64,000 nucleotides of DNA from Leishmania martiniquensis (lineage: Eukaryota > Euglenozoa > Kinetoplastea > Trypanosomatida > Trypanosomatidae), in assembly GCF_017916325.1 (NCBI RefSeq), contig NC_090161.1, positions 979,501-1,043,500 on the forward strand, written 5' to 3'. The notes beneath the pieces were generated by a model. That model was not told where the DNA came from. It saw only the letters and a list, made by a program, of their open reading frames with translations, and searched no databases. The position numbers were made by a program, and so were the translations under genes. Below, piece by piece: positions 9,739 to 20,152 of the stretch (position 1 is its first letter; every line of letters begins with the position of its first letter).

Positions 9739-11466
9739 ATAGTCCGCTGCCTGCCACAACCTCTCTCTTTGCCATCACTCTCCTCGGTGCGCATGCGTGT
9801 GCTTGTCAGTTTATGCCCATCGCCAGCCTGCGTGTGGTCATAGCCGCATTCTTTTTGTTGCTTCTGTTCCGCTCTTCGCTCACGCTGGTCGCGAACCTGC
9901 CGCCTTTCCTTGTCCTCCTCCCGGCAGGCGCGTCATTGGCCGCAATGGACATCTGCTTGTGGCGGCACGTGTCCTTCGTCTTATTTTCGCTGGCGCACAG
10001 GCCTGTGCATCAAAGTGCGCGCACGAATGGAGGTTGGGTGTACACGTCTGCTCCAATTCGTTTCTTGGGTGTGGTCATGCTTCCCCCCTTTCACACTTTC
10101 TGTCACTCTTTCGTCTGTTCCTGACGGCGCATGCCCATTCACTTAGCGGGAACGTGTGTGGAGCCGCTGCTTTCGCTCGCTCCCCTTCGTCGTCTGCCCA
10201 TCTCTACACAGCGCATACGCAGGGACAACACTGCCCAGCATCACTGTGTATGTCGTGGCTGTGATGCTTGTGGAGAGAAGGAGGTGGGTGGGATGCATGC
10301 CGATGGGCAGGTGCGTCAGTGACTTACTTCTGTTTGGCGCCTGCGCTCTCCCTTCTTCTGCTGGGCTTTGCCTTCAGCCACAGAAATGCGTACACATAGA
10401 ACGAGGAGGAGAAACGCACCAGGTACTGAGACGCTCACCTGCAGCTGCCGACAAGCACGGGTGCGCAGATGCACACGGCTAAATACCTGCGCGCAGCTCC
10501 GGGGAAGGCGTATTTTACCTCCTTTTCTGTCCTTGGTCAGCGTCCTTCTTCTTTCGTGCCTACGCATCTGCGCTCAGCTCGCCTTCCCTTCGACAACACT
10601 CTTCCCTCAATTCTTCTGCCACTGCGTAGGGTGCCGGTGTGCTCGAGCAGGTGCACCGCGGAAATGCGTTGGCTGCTGCTTTTCCTGTCAATTTCTTAAT
10701 TGTTCGTGCATCATAGAAAGACTGCGTTTCGGTTGAGGGTAAGTGTAAGAGGGCTCCTGCACGCGTTCAGCTGCGGCAACGTTTTTCATACTGCTCCCCT
10801 TTTCCCTTCGCCTCTTGGCCACCTCCCCCATCGTGCTTGCCTTGGCGTATGCCTGTGTGTGTGCATGTCCCTCCCCCGTAAGCGGCTGGTGACATGAAGA
10901 CTCTTTCCTTCTCTCATGTGCTTGCCGATGATGAACCCGTGCACGACCGGCCTCCCACACGCTGTCCAGACACCTGCGCGCACCTCTCGAAGGGATGATC
11001 TGGCGGTGACGCTCCGTCATGAGGAGAAGCCCACCCACCGGGGTTCCCTTGCTTCCCCGCTCTCCATTCCACTGTATAGCCACCCCCCTCCCAGGGGGCG
11101 GTCCTCGATACAGTCGGGAGCGCCGGCCTCGCTGAGACATTTGGACTACGCCACGCCACTGTGGCTGACTGCGCCGTGGGCCTCACGTCATCCCCACACA
11201 AGGCTCGCCTACGGGCCGCCGTTTGAACCCGCCCTCTGAGATGAGGAGCACCTGGCCGAGGCGTGCGCCTCTTCTCTGGCATCGAAGCTCACGCTCCTGA
11301 GTCAGCCACACCGCGGCCGACTAAGCCTCTCGCCTCCTGCGCACCCAAAAGAGAAATTGCAACCTGGACCTTTTCCGCCGCATGCGCGGAATCGGCTTCC
11401 CTCGTGCAGGGGTGAGGGGTCTCTGGGTGGGTTGGCTTGCCAAGCTGACGGCCGCCTGTCGCTCGT
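9739..11466. other. Intergenic spacer, no gene seen
   Basis: About 1.7 kb. The first part is ordinary pyrimidine-rich spacer. From about 10.95 kb it becomes GC-rich and loses the pyrimidine bias, running into the 595-bp repeat; this part may be the 5' portion of the same element. Confidence 0.5.
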
Positions 11467-12061
11467 CCTGTGTGCCGCCCTGAGGGGCGTGCGGCGATGC
11501 GGGAGGGCGACGCGCCCTTGCAGCCACGTGCGGTCGACAGCCGCCCTGCGGCGTCCTGCCGCCACACGGCGTGATGGGGTGCGGCGGGTGGGAGCGACGG
11601 GGGACGACGCACGAGACGGGCGGAGGGAGCGGGGCCCGCGGGTGCGCTGACCTGAGCGTGGGCGCCCTCCTGCTGAAGGGCACCCGGCATGCGCCTCGAC
11701 ACCGCCGCGTAGCGACCGGACAGCAGGGGCGGCCGCTTGCGCACCGGAGGCGGCCGCAGCCCGCAGCCCGCAGCCCGCAGCCCGCTTGTGCGAAGGCATG
11801 CCGCGCGCCCGTGCCCGTGTGCTGCCGAGCGCGCGGCGGGCATGTGAAGCGGATACGAGGGAAGGGCGGGTGGGTCGGGGGTGGGGGCAGGATGGGCCTG
11901 CGAGGCACGTGCACCGATTCCGCGGCAGGAGGGTCTGTCGTGGAGGCCCCTTATTCAGCCGTAGGGCTGCTGCTGCAGGTGTGCAGCGGCTGTCTGTGCA
12001 TTCACATATCCGCTGACGTGCTCGCGGTGCGGGGGACGTGGGTACGGTGGGAAAGAGAGGC
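11467..12061 (+). repeat. 595-bp dispersed repeat, copy 1
   Basis: This stretch matches 33904-34498 base for base as far as I can follow by eye, with a constant offset of 22437 and no gap. It is GC-rich, has no convincing gene, and carries four tandem AGCCCGC units near 11757-11784. The flanks of the two copies differ on both sides. Short, gene-free, GC-rich repeats in spacers fit the SIDER class of extinct Leishmania retroposons, but SIDERs are normally divergent, so identity points to recent copying or gene conversion. The strand given is arbitrary. Confidence 0.85.
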
Positions 12062-13603
12062 TCTGGTGCTGCCCGGTGAAGGGTTTAAGAGCTTTCCTAG
12101 CGTCAGGCTGTGCCTTTCGTATCTTTATAGACGCCAAGGGCGTGGCGAGTTGGCGAGGCGGTGAGAGCAGAGATTCAGGCATAGGGGGAGCTCCGGCGCT
12201 CGGGTCTTGTAGTTCTATACGCGGTCGCCTCGGGGGCGTAGGGCTCCACGGCTGCCGAGCAGGTGGTGGAGATGGCGGTGGAGTTTCGAATGTGTTGGAC
12301 GGCTGCGAAGAAAGTGAGATGCCGATTGGGCGCATGACTGCTTCGAAGTCCTCTTCTTCGTTTTCTCATGGACCTGTTGCCAAATCTTTACGTGTTCGCG
12401 AGGTGTCTGTGTAATGATGTCCCTGCACACCCGTCTTCCTTCGCCGTGCTCAGCACATGTTTTTTTATTCAAAGCCTCATAGATACGTGTGGGCGTGTCC
12501 GTCGCCTCTTTGGCGAATCGGAGTGCCTCACTGGCTGTGGAACCTCCGTGTAAACCTTACATCGGCGGTACGCTGTCTCTCGTGAAAGGAAGGGTGACAG
12601 AACAGCTTTCAATGCCGAGGGTGCATGACCCATCAGGCAGCTCGACAGAAAAGCGGTTGCGTTTTTTTTGTGCGTGCTGGTGGGAGGGCGGGAAGGAGTC
12701 GCAGATGAGAGAGAGCAGAGCAGAGCAGACCGGTGGGCCAACTTTCTCTCTGCATGACTGCTGCTCTGCGAGGCGAGCCAGCAGGGCCTTTGTGTCCTTG
12801 CAGGTGGTGTGCTACGCCTCGCTCAGCCCAGAACCTCTCGACCTATCGACAGCATGAACTTGTGGGCGTGACAACCAGAGAGGAGGCAGGCGCGCCGGCA
12901 AAGACGACTACGATGACGTGCCTCACTCTTCTATGGTGTGGTGTTCATCAGCGGAGGGCCGATTCTTTGCCCGAATAGACGTAAATGCACCCGCATAGAC
13001 CAACGCTAGAGCGAACGCAGGCGACGAACAGCGATGCCTCCACTGGGGCACACGCGACGTCCCCCCTCATTCGAGCGCAACGCTGCTGATGTCTCTGGAA
13101 GAGGCCTTCGCGCCATGCTTCGCAAGAAAGAAGTACGAAGGGAAAAGGGCGATGCGCCTTGACGGCCGCAGAGCCTCCTGAGCTGGCCAGAAGCGGAGCT
13201 TCTCCGTATTGCTGTACCCCTCCCTCCCCACCACCATCTGCGTTGCGCGTAACCATACATAAACACGTATACACCTATGTGCGTGTGCGGTACGTTTCTC
13301 ATCGCGGCCGCCCCGCCCCTCTTCTTCTCTCTCACACAACTGTGGCGGGCCTGCCCACATGCAGGCCAGCACTGCGCTCAGCCCACACCACCGGCGCATG
13401 TTCGACAGACATCAGAGGAGTTTTTGTCAAAACTGTTCTTCTCTTCTGCCGTTCGCTTTCACACGTCTCCATCTGCCCTCATCTCTCCTTCGTCTCCGCT
13501 GGCGACGTGTGGGCCGTACGGGTGTACTCACGCTGTAGCGCCTCTGCTGTAATAGGGAAACAGACGTCAGCGCCACCAGCGCCACCAGCGGCAGTGGGCG
13601 CAT
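12062..13603. other. Intergenic spacer, no gene seen
   Basis: About 1.5 kb between the repeat and the kinase gene. A pyrimidine-rich stretch at about 13433-13500 probably carries the splice signal for the kinase. Confidence 0.6.
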
Positions 13604-14905
13604 ATGGCCGTTCCTGTGACGAATCCGCCGAAGATCATCGGCCGTGAGCTTCACCTTGACCGTCTCATCGGCAGCGGCGGTTTCGGTGAAGTGTATTTGG
13701 CCGTTCGTATCAAGCTGGCGACCAACCCGAAGCACAACTTCACGTTCCCTGCGGAATGCGTCGTCAAGGTGATGCGCCGTGGGCTGTGCACGGAAGAAGA
13801 TGTGGCAGCCATGAGCCGAGAGGTGGCGACGCTGAGCTCGATGGACCATCCGTACATTGTTCCCTACATCGGCGCCTGGGTGGAGGCAGCCCGTGGAAAG
13901 TTCTTTGGATGCTACTGTCTCGCCATGAGGTACTGCGAAGGTGGAGACCTGCACGAGTTTATTGCGCGGTGCATCAGAGATCACCGCCTGCCACCCGTTG
14001 ACATCGCCGTGCGCATCATGGCGCAAGTCTTCTCGGCCCTCAACTACAGCCACTCGCGCCGCCTTATCCACCGCGACATCAAGCCGGGTAATGTGTTTCT
14101 GACGCTGCACAAGAGCGGACTTCCGGACAAGGCGATGGTGGGCGACTACGGGTTGGTGCGCTCACTGGAGGTGACGCGGCAGCTGGTCAAGACGCGCGTG
14201 GGGACGCCGACATACATCTCACCCGAGATCGCCGCCGGCGAAGCGTACACCACGAAGACAGACATTTTCTCAGCCGGCACGATGTTTTACGAGCTGCTCT
14301 CGCTGCATCGCCCGTTCTGGAAGCGGATGATGACAGATCAGCAACTCTTTCGCGAGGTTCTGCATCGAGATCCAATGCCGCAGTTTCGCGCGTACACGAG
14401 CGGCGTCTACGGCACTGCACTGGCTGACGTGATCGAGGCGTGCCTTGCGAAGCACGAGAACAACAGAGCGACGGCCTACGATGTACTTGTGCGCCTCACC
14501 TCGCCCATTACGGATTATGTGCTGAAATACGCCATTCCAGTGTACCCGGAGAGGGATGCGCTCACTACACCATCTCCGCCGCGCCCGCCTGCCACCTCGT
14601 TGGCGTCGGACTGTAAAGCAGCCGCTGCAGAGGCGGATGACGCAGACGCCACGGCGCGACAACGGCTAGAGCGTCTGTTTCTCGTCCGCAACGGCACCAC
14701 AGTGGGTGCCAGGCTCACGCGTTTACTGTCGCACAATACGGAGCTCCTTTTTCAAGTACGCGTTCTCGTCGCCTGCCGCCACGACGATACCGACCATCTC
14801 GAGAACGGCTTGGCAGAGCTTCTTTGGGCGTTCCCTGACGCAGAGGTACCTTTTCAGGAGGTTATCGACTTGGTCATGAGTGACCACCACAAACTGGCGG
14901 AGTGA
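13604..14905 (+). CDS. NEK-like serine/threonine protein kinase
   Basis: 433 residues from the ATG at 13604. An N-terminal kinase domain spans about residues 15-305: glycine loop GSGGFGEV at 23-30, VVKVM with K55, helix-C glutamate E73 in SREVATL, catalytic loop HRDIKPGN at 156-163, metal motif DYG at 181-183 in place of DFG, and GTPTYISPE at 200-208 in place of APE. All catalytic residues are present, so it should be active. The order and the GTPxYxSPE segment resemble the NIMA-related (NEK) kinases, a family expanded in trypanosomatids and often linked to basal body and cell cycle. The roughly 125-residue tail has an Ala/Asp-rich linker and a final helical segment with no known domain. NEK versus another CAMK/other-group kinase is not certain. 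Confidence 0.92.
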   Translation: MAVPVTNPPKIIGRELHLDRLIGSGGFGEVYLAVRIKLATNPKHNFTFPAECVVKVMRRGLCTEEDVAAMSREVATLSSMDHPYIVPYIGAWVEAARGKFFGCYCLAMRYCEGGDLHEFIARCIRDHRLPPVDIAVRIMAQVFSALNYSHSRRLIHRDIKPGNVFLTLHKSGLPDKAMVGDYGLVRSLEVTRQLVKTRVGTPTYISPEIAAGEAYTTKTDIFSAGTMFYELLSLHRPFWKRMMTDQQLFREVLHRDPMPQFRAYTSGVYGTALADVIEACLAKHENNRATAYDVLVRLTSPITDYVLKYAIPVYPERDALTTPSPPRPPATSLASDCKAAAAEADDADATARQRLERLFLVRNGTTVGARLTRLLSHNTELLFQVRVLVACRHDDTDHLENGLAELLWAFPDAEVPFQEVIDLVMSDHHKLAE

Positions 14906-15925
14906 GAGTGTGTGGTGGGCCTCAGCTCTGTCGGGTGTGAACCTCACCTTTTCCGCGGGTGTGGGGCTAAGGGACGCCTTTGCCTCAGTGCACGCCCCTT
15001 TTGCGCATTGCACAGAGGTGGGCGGGTGTCCAAACCTCAAATCCAGTCGACCTGTCGGTGTAGATGGCTCTCGTTCTCTGCCGCTCGCCGCTCGCCAACG
15101 CCCGCGTTTGTCTCCTTTTTGTTGCTAATTGTTGTGCTCTCACCCGTCTGTACGCTCTTCCTCTCTCCCTTTGTACTGCCGCCCCCCTCCCCCCTCTCCC
15201 TCTCCTCGATTCCGGCCTGCTCCTTCGTGTGCTTCCCCTGCCGCCGTGTCTCTGTTGCCCGCGTATGCCGGTGTGCTGCATCTTTAGCATGCCCTTCTGT
15301 GCGCGTACCCGCATGGGCGTCGACAAGTGAATGGGGGCAGTCGAACATATTGAAAGGATAGCGACGCGCTTTTATTTCTTCCCTTATCTGCTCCCACTTT
15401 TGTTTCACCATCCGCCTGCTGCTCGGCTCCTCTGCGCTTTCTGCCCCCTCCCCCTCTTCCATTTCCTCTTCTCTATGGCCCCAGTCGGCTAAGTGCCGCG
15501 CGCACAGATACGCACGTACATATGTCTATCGGTCTCTGTATTCGAAATACCGAGCTATACGGCAGTCGCTTCCCAACTTGAAACGGGTGATGTATAGTCG
15601 CGGGAGGGGGGGTGATGTGGCTGGGGGAGCACAGCCGTCCACTGCCGTAGGCAACGCCAAGACCTTCACAAATCCGCACGCTCGCACGACAGTCGGCAGC
15701 GAAGCATCGCTTCCAACTGCGCAACATGGGCAACATGCAGGAGGAAATGCCTCATTGCCCCCTCTTTCTGTGTCTATTTCGCTTGCCTTGGGGCTACTTC
15801 AACCACTCCTCCTCTCTTCCTGCTTCTCTATCTCGCGCGCACACCTTCTCGACCGCATGCACCATCGGGCCGCAAAGTCGCCCGCACGTGTGTACTGCGC
15901 CTCTATTGCTGCCATATCACTTACC
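14906..15925. other. Intergenic spacer, no gene seen
   Basis: About 1 kb, strongly C/T-rich at 15110-15240 and 15370-15480. The tract at about 15750-15840 likely serves trans-splicing of the next gene. Confidence 0.6.
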
Positions 15926-16381
15926 ATGTCTTCCATTGCTGCTAAACAGGTGCATCGCCAGCAGCTATTGCAGCCACGCCTGGCGCTCCCGGCCGGTCGT
16001 ACCGTCTCCCTTGAAGAGGGCCGCCGACTCGCAAAGCTCGTCAACGAGGAGGAAGATCGGCTGCAATCGGAGGCGACGGTTCTGCTGGAGCGTGAGGAGG
16101 CGAGCCCTGTTGTGCTAGAAGAGAGCATCTCGAAGCGCATCTTACTGCTCCGCCAGAAGCAGAATAGCAAAGCAAACCTGAAGGCGGCAGTCGCGTACGC
16201 CAATCGGCTGCATCGCAAATATGCTATCCAGGCAGCGGATGCAACCAAGATGCGTGAGGTAGCGTCGCGCATACTGCGCCCTTCCTCCAACGTTGGCAGC
16301 GCCGGCCTGAAGCAGCGGCGTCAACGGGCAGAGGAGGTTAAGAAGCAGCGGCAGCCAAGGCGGGGAGGGAAGAGGCATTAG
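15926..16381 (+). CDS. Small basic helical protein, hypothetical
   Basis: 151 residues from the ATG at 15926 (MSSIAAKQVHRQQ). The frame is open upstream to 15578, but that part crosses a pyrimidine tract and is leader-like; an in-frame ATG at 15857 is an alternative start. Residues about 30-110 are predicted helical with charged heptad-like spacing (LAKLVNEEEDRLQSEATVLL). The end is very basic (KQRRQRAEEVKKQRQPRRGG), suggesting nucleic-acid or ribosome contact. No known family is recognised. Confidence 0.65.
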   Translation: MSSIAAKQVHRQQLLQPRLALPAGRTVSLEEGRRLAKLVNEEEDRLQSEATVLLEREEASPVVLEESISKRILLLRQKQNSKANLKAAVAYANRLHRKYAIQAADATKMREVASRILRPSSNVGSAGLKQRRQRAEEVKKQRQPRRGGKRH

Positions 16382-17683
16382 CGCCGTTCTCTCTCTTCCT
16401 AACCCTGCAGCGTGTAGCTCATGCATTCCGTTGCCTCTTCCAGTGGGACTGTCGTGGCTATTTTCGTCATGTGTGCATCCGCATACAGTCGTGGCACGTG
16501 TTTCCCCCTCGTCTCAATTCGTGCAGCTCCACCTCACCCAACGGTGCGCACTCACCATCGAGCCGACTCCTGGCAGGGGATGGTAGATTTCCTCTCCCTC
16601 TGTCTCTCACTGCCTGTGCGGGTGATGCGACGAGGGCACAGTTTTTGCAGGTACGGGCGTTGCTAAGGAACAAAATAAGAACATTGTCAGCGGCAGCGCT
16701 CGCGCATAGCGCAGGCGAGCACAGGGCCCGCATCGCGATGCCCTTTAGGCTGAAAAACAGGAGGCACATCACCTCGGCCGGGTGCCGCATGCGTCGCATA
16801 TTGTGAATGAAGAAGTCGCTGGGAAGTTGGACGGGCCGGGCGAGGGCGGGGCGGCGCCGCGCAGGTCATGACATCGAGTCGGACTCCAAGTTCCCCCATT
16901 GTCCCCTTTCCGACTTCACCAGGGGTCACTGCTACCGTCCTTGTTCTACTTCAACGCTCACTGCGCCGGACTCACCGTCGCGCGCGTGCACAGCCGGCGT
17001 CTCGGCGGCGCGCTGACTTTCCTGTACTGAGAGCTTGTGCAGCCCCCCCCCTCCGTCCAGTGACGAGCTCTCCCACTCACCTCTCATCTTTTTGCTCGCC
17101 TACTCCCTCATCGACGCCCCAACCTTCTCCTCCCTTTTCGACTCCTCCAATAACACACACATGCGCACGAGCGCGTACTGCCCTTCTCTACACCTGAGCC
17201 GGCTTGACATCCGCCCACGCACCTGTTATGGACTGCAGTGTCATCATTGCTAGCCTCTTTACTTGAACCTCCTCTCTTCCAGTGTCCAACGTCCATCGCC
17301 ATCGCACGTGATTTGAGCAGCTAAGCATTCTGACAACTTTACTGGCGCGCGGCTCCGCTCTCGTCTCTTTCTATCTCTCCCTCTCTCGTTGTTCGCCTCC
17401 TCATACCTAGTGGTTGCCTGGGCGCTGTATAGCCACTACCAGTTCCGCTGCTCTGACTCGGTGCATGCAAATTACATTCATTACCTCCTCCCCCTCCGTT
17501 TTCTTTCGCGTGCTTATTTGTGGGCCCTCTTCTCGCCGCCGAGAGCGGGAGACGCGTACTGCTCCTTTCGTTTTCTGAGAAGTCGCGCCTTCGCCCGACG
17601 CGCAGTCCCACGCCCCCATTCGCCGTACGAACGGATCGACCGGCGCCATCCGCTTTCCGTGCAGCACCACAAACTTGGCAGAG
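16382..17683. other. Intergenic spacer, no gene seen
   Basis: About 1.3 kb. C/T tracts at 17040-17150 and 17360-17400. No credible open frame. Confidence 0.6.
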
Positions 17684-20152
17684 ATGGCACCGTACAGCCA
17701 ATGCCTGACGACGGCGCTCTTCCTGAGCACGCTGAACCTCACTTCTCTCACCATCCAAGACTTTAACGTGAGCCTCCTGGGGATCAACGCCTTTAATCTC
17801 ACCTGTACCGATGTTCAGCTCAGCGGCCTCGGTGCCAGCTGGATGCCTACCACCTCGTACGCGGGCGTTACCGAGGGCGGCACTATCCGCTGCCGCACGA
17901 ACTTGACGGCGTTCGACTATTCGGGCGTGGTGTGGGCGGATTTGCAGGTGAACCACAGCGAGGTGTTACTCCGCCGTACGGTGGTGGACCCTGAGTCGAC
18001 TGTCAGCTGCATCACGAACGCCTCCGTCGTCGAAAAGTGTGAGGTGAAGGCCTCGGCCGTGAGTCTCTACGCCGATCCCCCAAGCCATCTCATCGACCTT
18101 ATCCTGACTCAGGCGAAAACGTACCTGCATGACCATTTGGGGGACTACGTATGCAAGGTCTTGGTGCCGCAGGTGCAGTCCAGCATCTTAAATAGAACAT
18201 ACCCATATACCGCCGAGCGGAAAGATGTAGGCCGAGCGGTTATTCCTGTAAGCGAGTCACCGCTGCTGCGTGCGATGATATCCTTCCTCAACACGGTGTC
18301 GATTGGCCATACCCGGTTCTCCGTAAATGCCTCCCATCAGCGCATCGGCTTTGTGATGTCTCACTTTGGTGACACGCATTTCGGTTACACTGGCGATGTG
18401 ATGGCCACGCCATCGGGCGAGCCGCTGTCCCTCTGGGCTGAGGGGCTGGTGGATGCATACGTCACGGGTGCGTTGCCTAACCCACTCCCTCTGTACGACT
18501 TCCCGGGAGTGATCACTGGGCTTCTCGCGGAGCTGAACACGTCGAGAACGATTTTCATTCAGTTCGACATGGATCTGAGCGTTGAGGCATCGGCGGAGAA
18601 TTGGGTCACCCTCTACCGCTTTCCTGGCATTACTCTTGAAAACTTGCGGATTCAGCCGATGAACGACGGACTCGGCACCTTCTTGTCGCAGGATATCGCC
18701 CCTCCGCTTGAGAAGCTCATCAATGCGATACTAGCTAAGGCCCTCGCTTCCTTTGCGGAATCTGTGGGTAATGCCAGCGTCATCCATGACCCCGTCAACG
18801 ACACAGTCACCTTTTCTTTTGGGGAAAGCACCGCCGTGCGAGAAAAACCACTGACACTCGTGCTCATCGCTGTCGGTGTCCTCGGAGGCATTGCTGGCGC
18901 GCTGCTTGTCGTTCGCAACGTAAAGCTGCACCGGGTTCAGCCTGTGCTGAGCAGCACCACAAACAAACCGGTGTCGACTTTCCGCATCGTCGCAGAGGAC
19001 GTCTTCCTCCTGAGCGGCGTTCTTACGTGCCTGCTGCTGATCACCGCGAGCAACACGATGTCAGCAGCCACCGTCGTTTTCAGCGGGGAGCTGAGCATCT
19101 ACTCCTTCTCCCTGTCGAATACCATTACAGGCCTGTGGAGGGCGGGACTCTATCCACTGTGCGTGTGCGTGCTCGTCTTCAGTGGCATTTACCCTTATGT
19201 AAAGCTGCTCAGCATTGCCGCCTTTACTGTATGGGCGCACCGTCCGTGCAGTTGCATTTTACAGCTGCTCGACTGTCTTGGTAAGCTCTCCCTTATCGAC
19301 ATTTTTGCGCTCATGGTGATGGTGTCGGGCCTGGAGATCAAAAATTGTGCGGTGGTGCACATTCATCGGGCGTTTTATCTCTTCATGTATGGTACGCTGC
19401 TGTCCATTGCCATAGGCAACTACGCTACGCACTTGTGGCGGGCAGAGACCACGCTGCGGTGTGACAACAGCTCTGACAAGATCACGAATACCAACTCCAC
19501 CGTGTTCTGCACGGATCCAGATCCTACGGCAGCCGCACCAGCCAGTTCGCCTACGCCACCACTACCTTTGGCCGGGAACAACTTGCCCAACGGCGATGAT
19601 CCCGCGCAGCGTGAGTTGGAAGAGCAACAGAGTTCGTGGCGGGGCCGACTTCTTCGCTGCATCTTTTGTATACCCTTGATTTTGACAGTCGCTTGCAGCA
19701 TCCCCGCCTGGGTGCTACCCTCATTCGAGTACATCATCGGCGGCTACGCTCGGCTGTTGACGCCGACGACCAAATCGATGTCACTTTGGCAGCTGAGCTC
19801 ATTAGGTGGCCGAAGTGACGCGTTCGACATTCTAGCCGTCGCCCTGTTCACCATCCTGATTGCTCCGTGCCTCTACATTGGGCTCTACCCCAGATGCGAC
19901 TTCCTCGCCTCGTGGTGCGCGGCAGACGTCTTAGTGATCGCCTGCGTGATTGGCCTCATGCAGGTGCATCGCTTCGTCGACTTTGTACTCGGTGACGGCA
20001 TGGAAATCGTCTACACCGCGAACGCCACCCTCAAGTGGCCCATTCCCGTTCTGGCGGTAGCCGCCTTGCTCGTCTGGGTGTACATTGCCCGTGGACTGCT
20101 TCAAGGCGTGGTGACGCGCAAGTGGTGGGGGCGATTTTGCCCCGCAACATAA
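17684..20152 (+). CDS. Multipass membrane protein with lumenal domain and PqiA-type domain
   Basis: 822 residues from the ATG at 17684; a TTG nine bases earlier is in frame but unlikely. A short hydrophobic N-terminus (CLTTALFLSTLNL) could be a signal peptide. Residues about 25-385 are a strand-rich, cysteine-containing domain with many N-x-S/T sites, so probably lumenal or extracellular; its layout suggests a BPI/LBP-like lipid-binding fold, which is inference. A membrane segment at about 388-410 follows. Residues about 435-560 match the PqiA (paraquat-inducible protein A) pattern: helices around GLYPLCVCVLVFSGIYPYV, then LLDCLGKLSLIDIFALMVMV. At least four more membrane segments follow a Pro/Ala-rich loop near 600-645. 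In bacteria PqiA works with MCE-domain PqiB in lipid movement between membranes. Role here unknown; lipid handling is the natural guess. Confidence 0.88.
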   Translation: MAPYSQCLTTALFLSTLNLTSLTIQDFNVSLLGINAFNLTCTDVQLSGLGASWMPTTSYAGVTEGGTIRCRTNLTAFDYSGVVWADLQVNHSEVLLRRTVVDPESTVSCITNASVVEKCEVKASAVSLYADPPSHLIDLILTQAKTYLHDHLGDYVCKVLVPQVQSSILNRTYPYTAERKDVGRAVIPVSESPLLRAMISFLNTVSIGHTRFSVNASHQRIGFVMSHFGDTHFGYTGDVMATPSGEPLSLWAEGLVDAYVTGALPNPLPLYDFPGVITGLLAELNTSRTIFIQFDMDLSVEASAENWVTLYRFPGITLENLRIQPMNDGLGTFLSQDIAPPLEKLINAILAKALASFAESVGNASVIHDPVNDTVTFSFGESTAVREKPLTLVLIAVGVLGGIAGALLVVRNVKLHRVQPVLSSTTNKPVSTFRIVAEDVFLLSGVLTCLLLITASNTMSAATVVFSGELSIYSFSLSNTITGLWRAGLYPLCVCVLVFSGIYPYVKLLSIAAFTVWAHRPCSCILQLLDCLGKLSLIDIFALMVMVSGLEIKNCAVVHIHRAFYLFMYGTLLSIAIGNYATHLWRAETTLRCDNSSDKITNTNSTVFCTDPDPTAAAPASSPTPPLPLAGNNLPNGDDPAQRELEEQQSSWRGRLLRCIFCIPLILTVACSIPAWVLPSFEYIIGGYARLLTPTTKSMSLWQLSSLGGRSDAFDILAVALFTILIAPCLYIGLYPRCDFLASWCAADVLVIACVIGLMQVHRFVDFVLGDGMEIVYTANATLKWPIPVLAVAALLVWVYIARGLLQGVVTRKWWGRFCPAT

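Noticed and set aside
13427..14110. Minus-strand open frame of 227 codons
   Set aside because: Shadow of the kinase gene and its leader.
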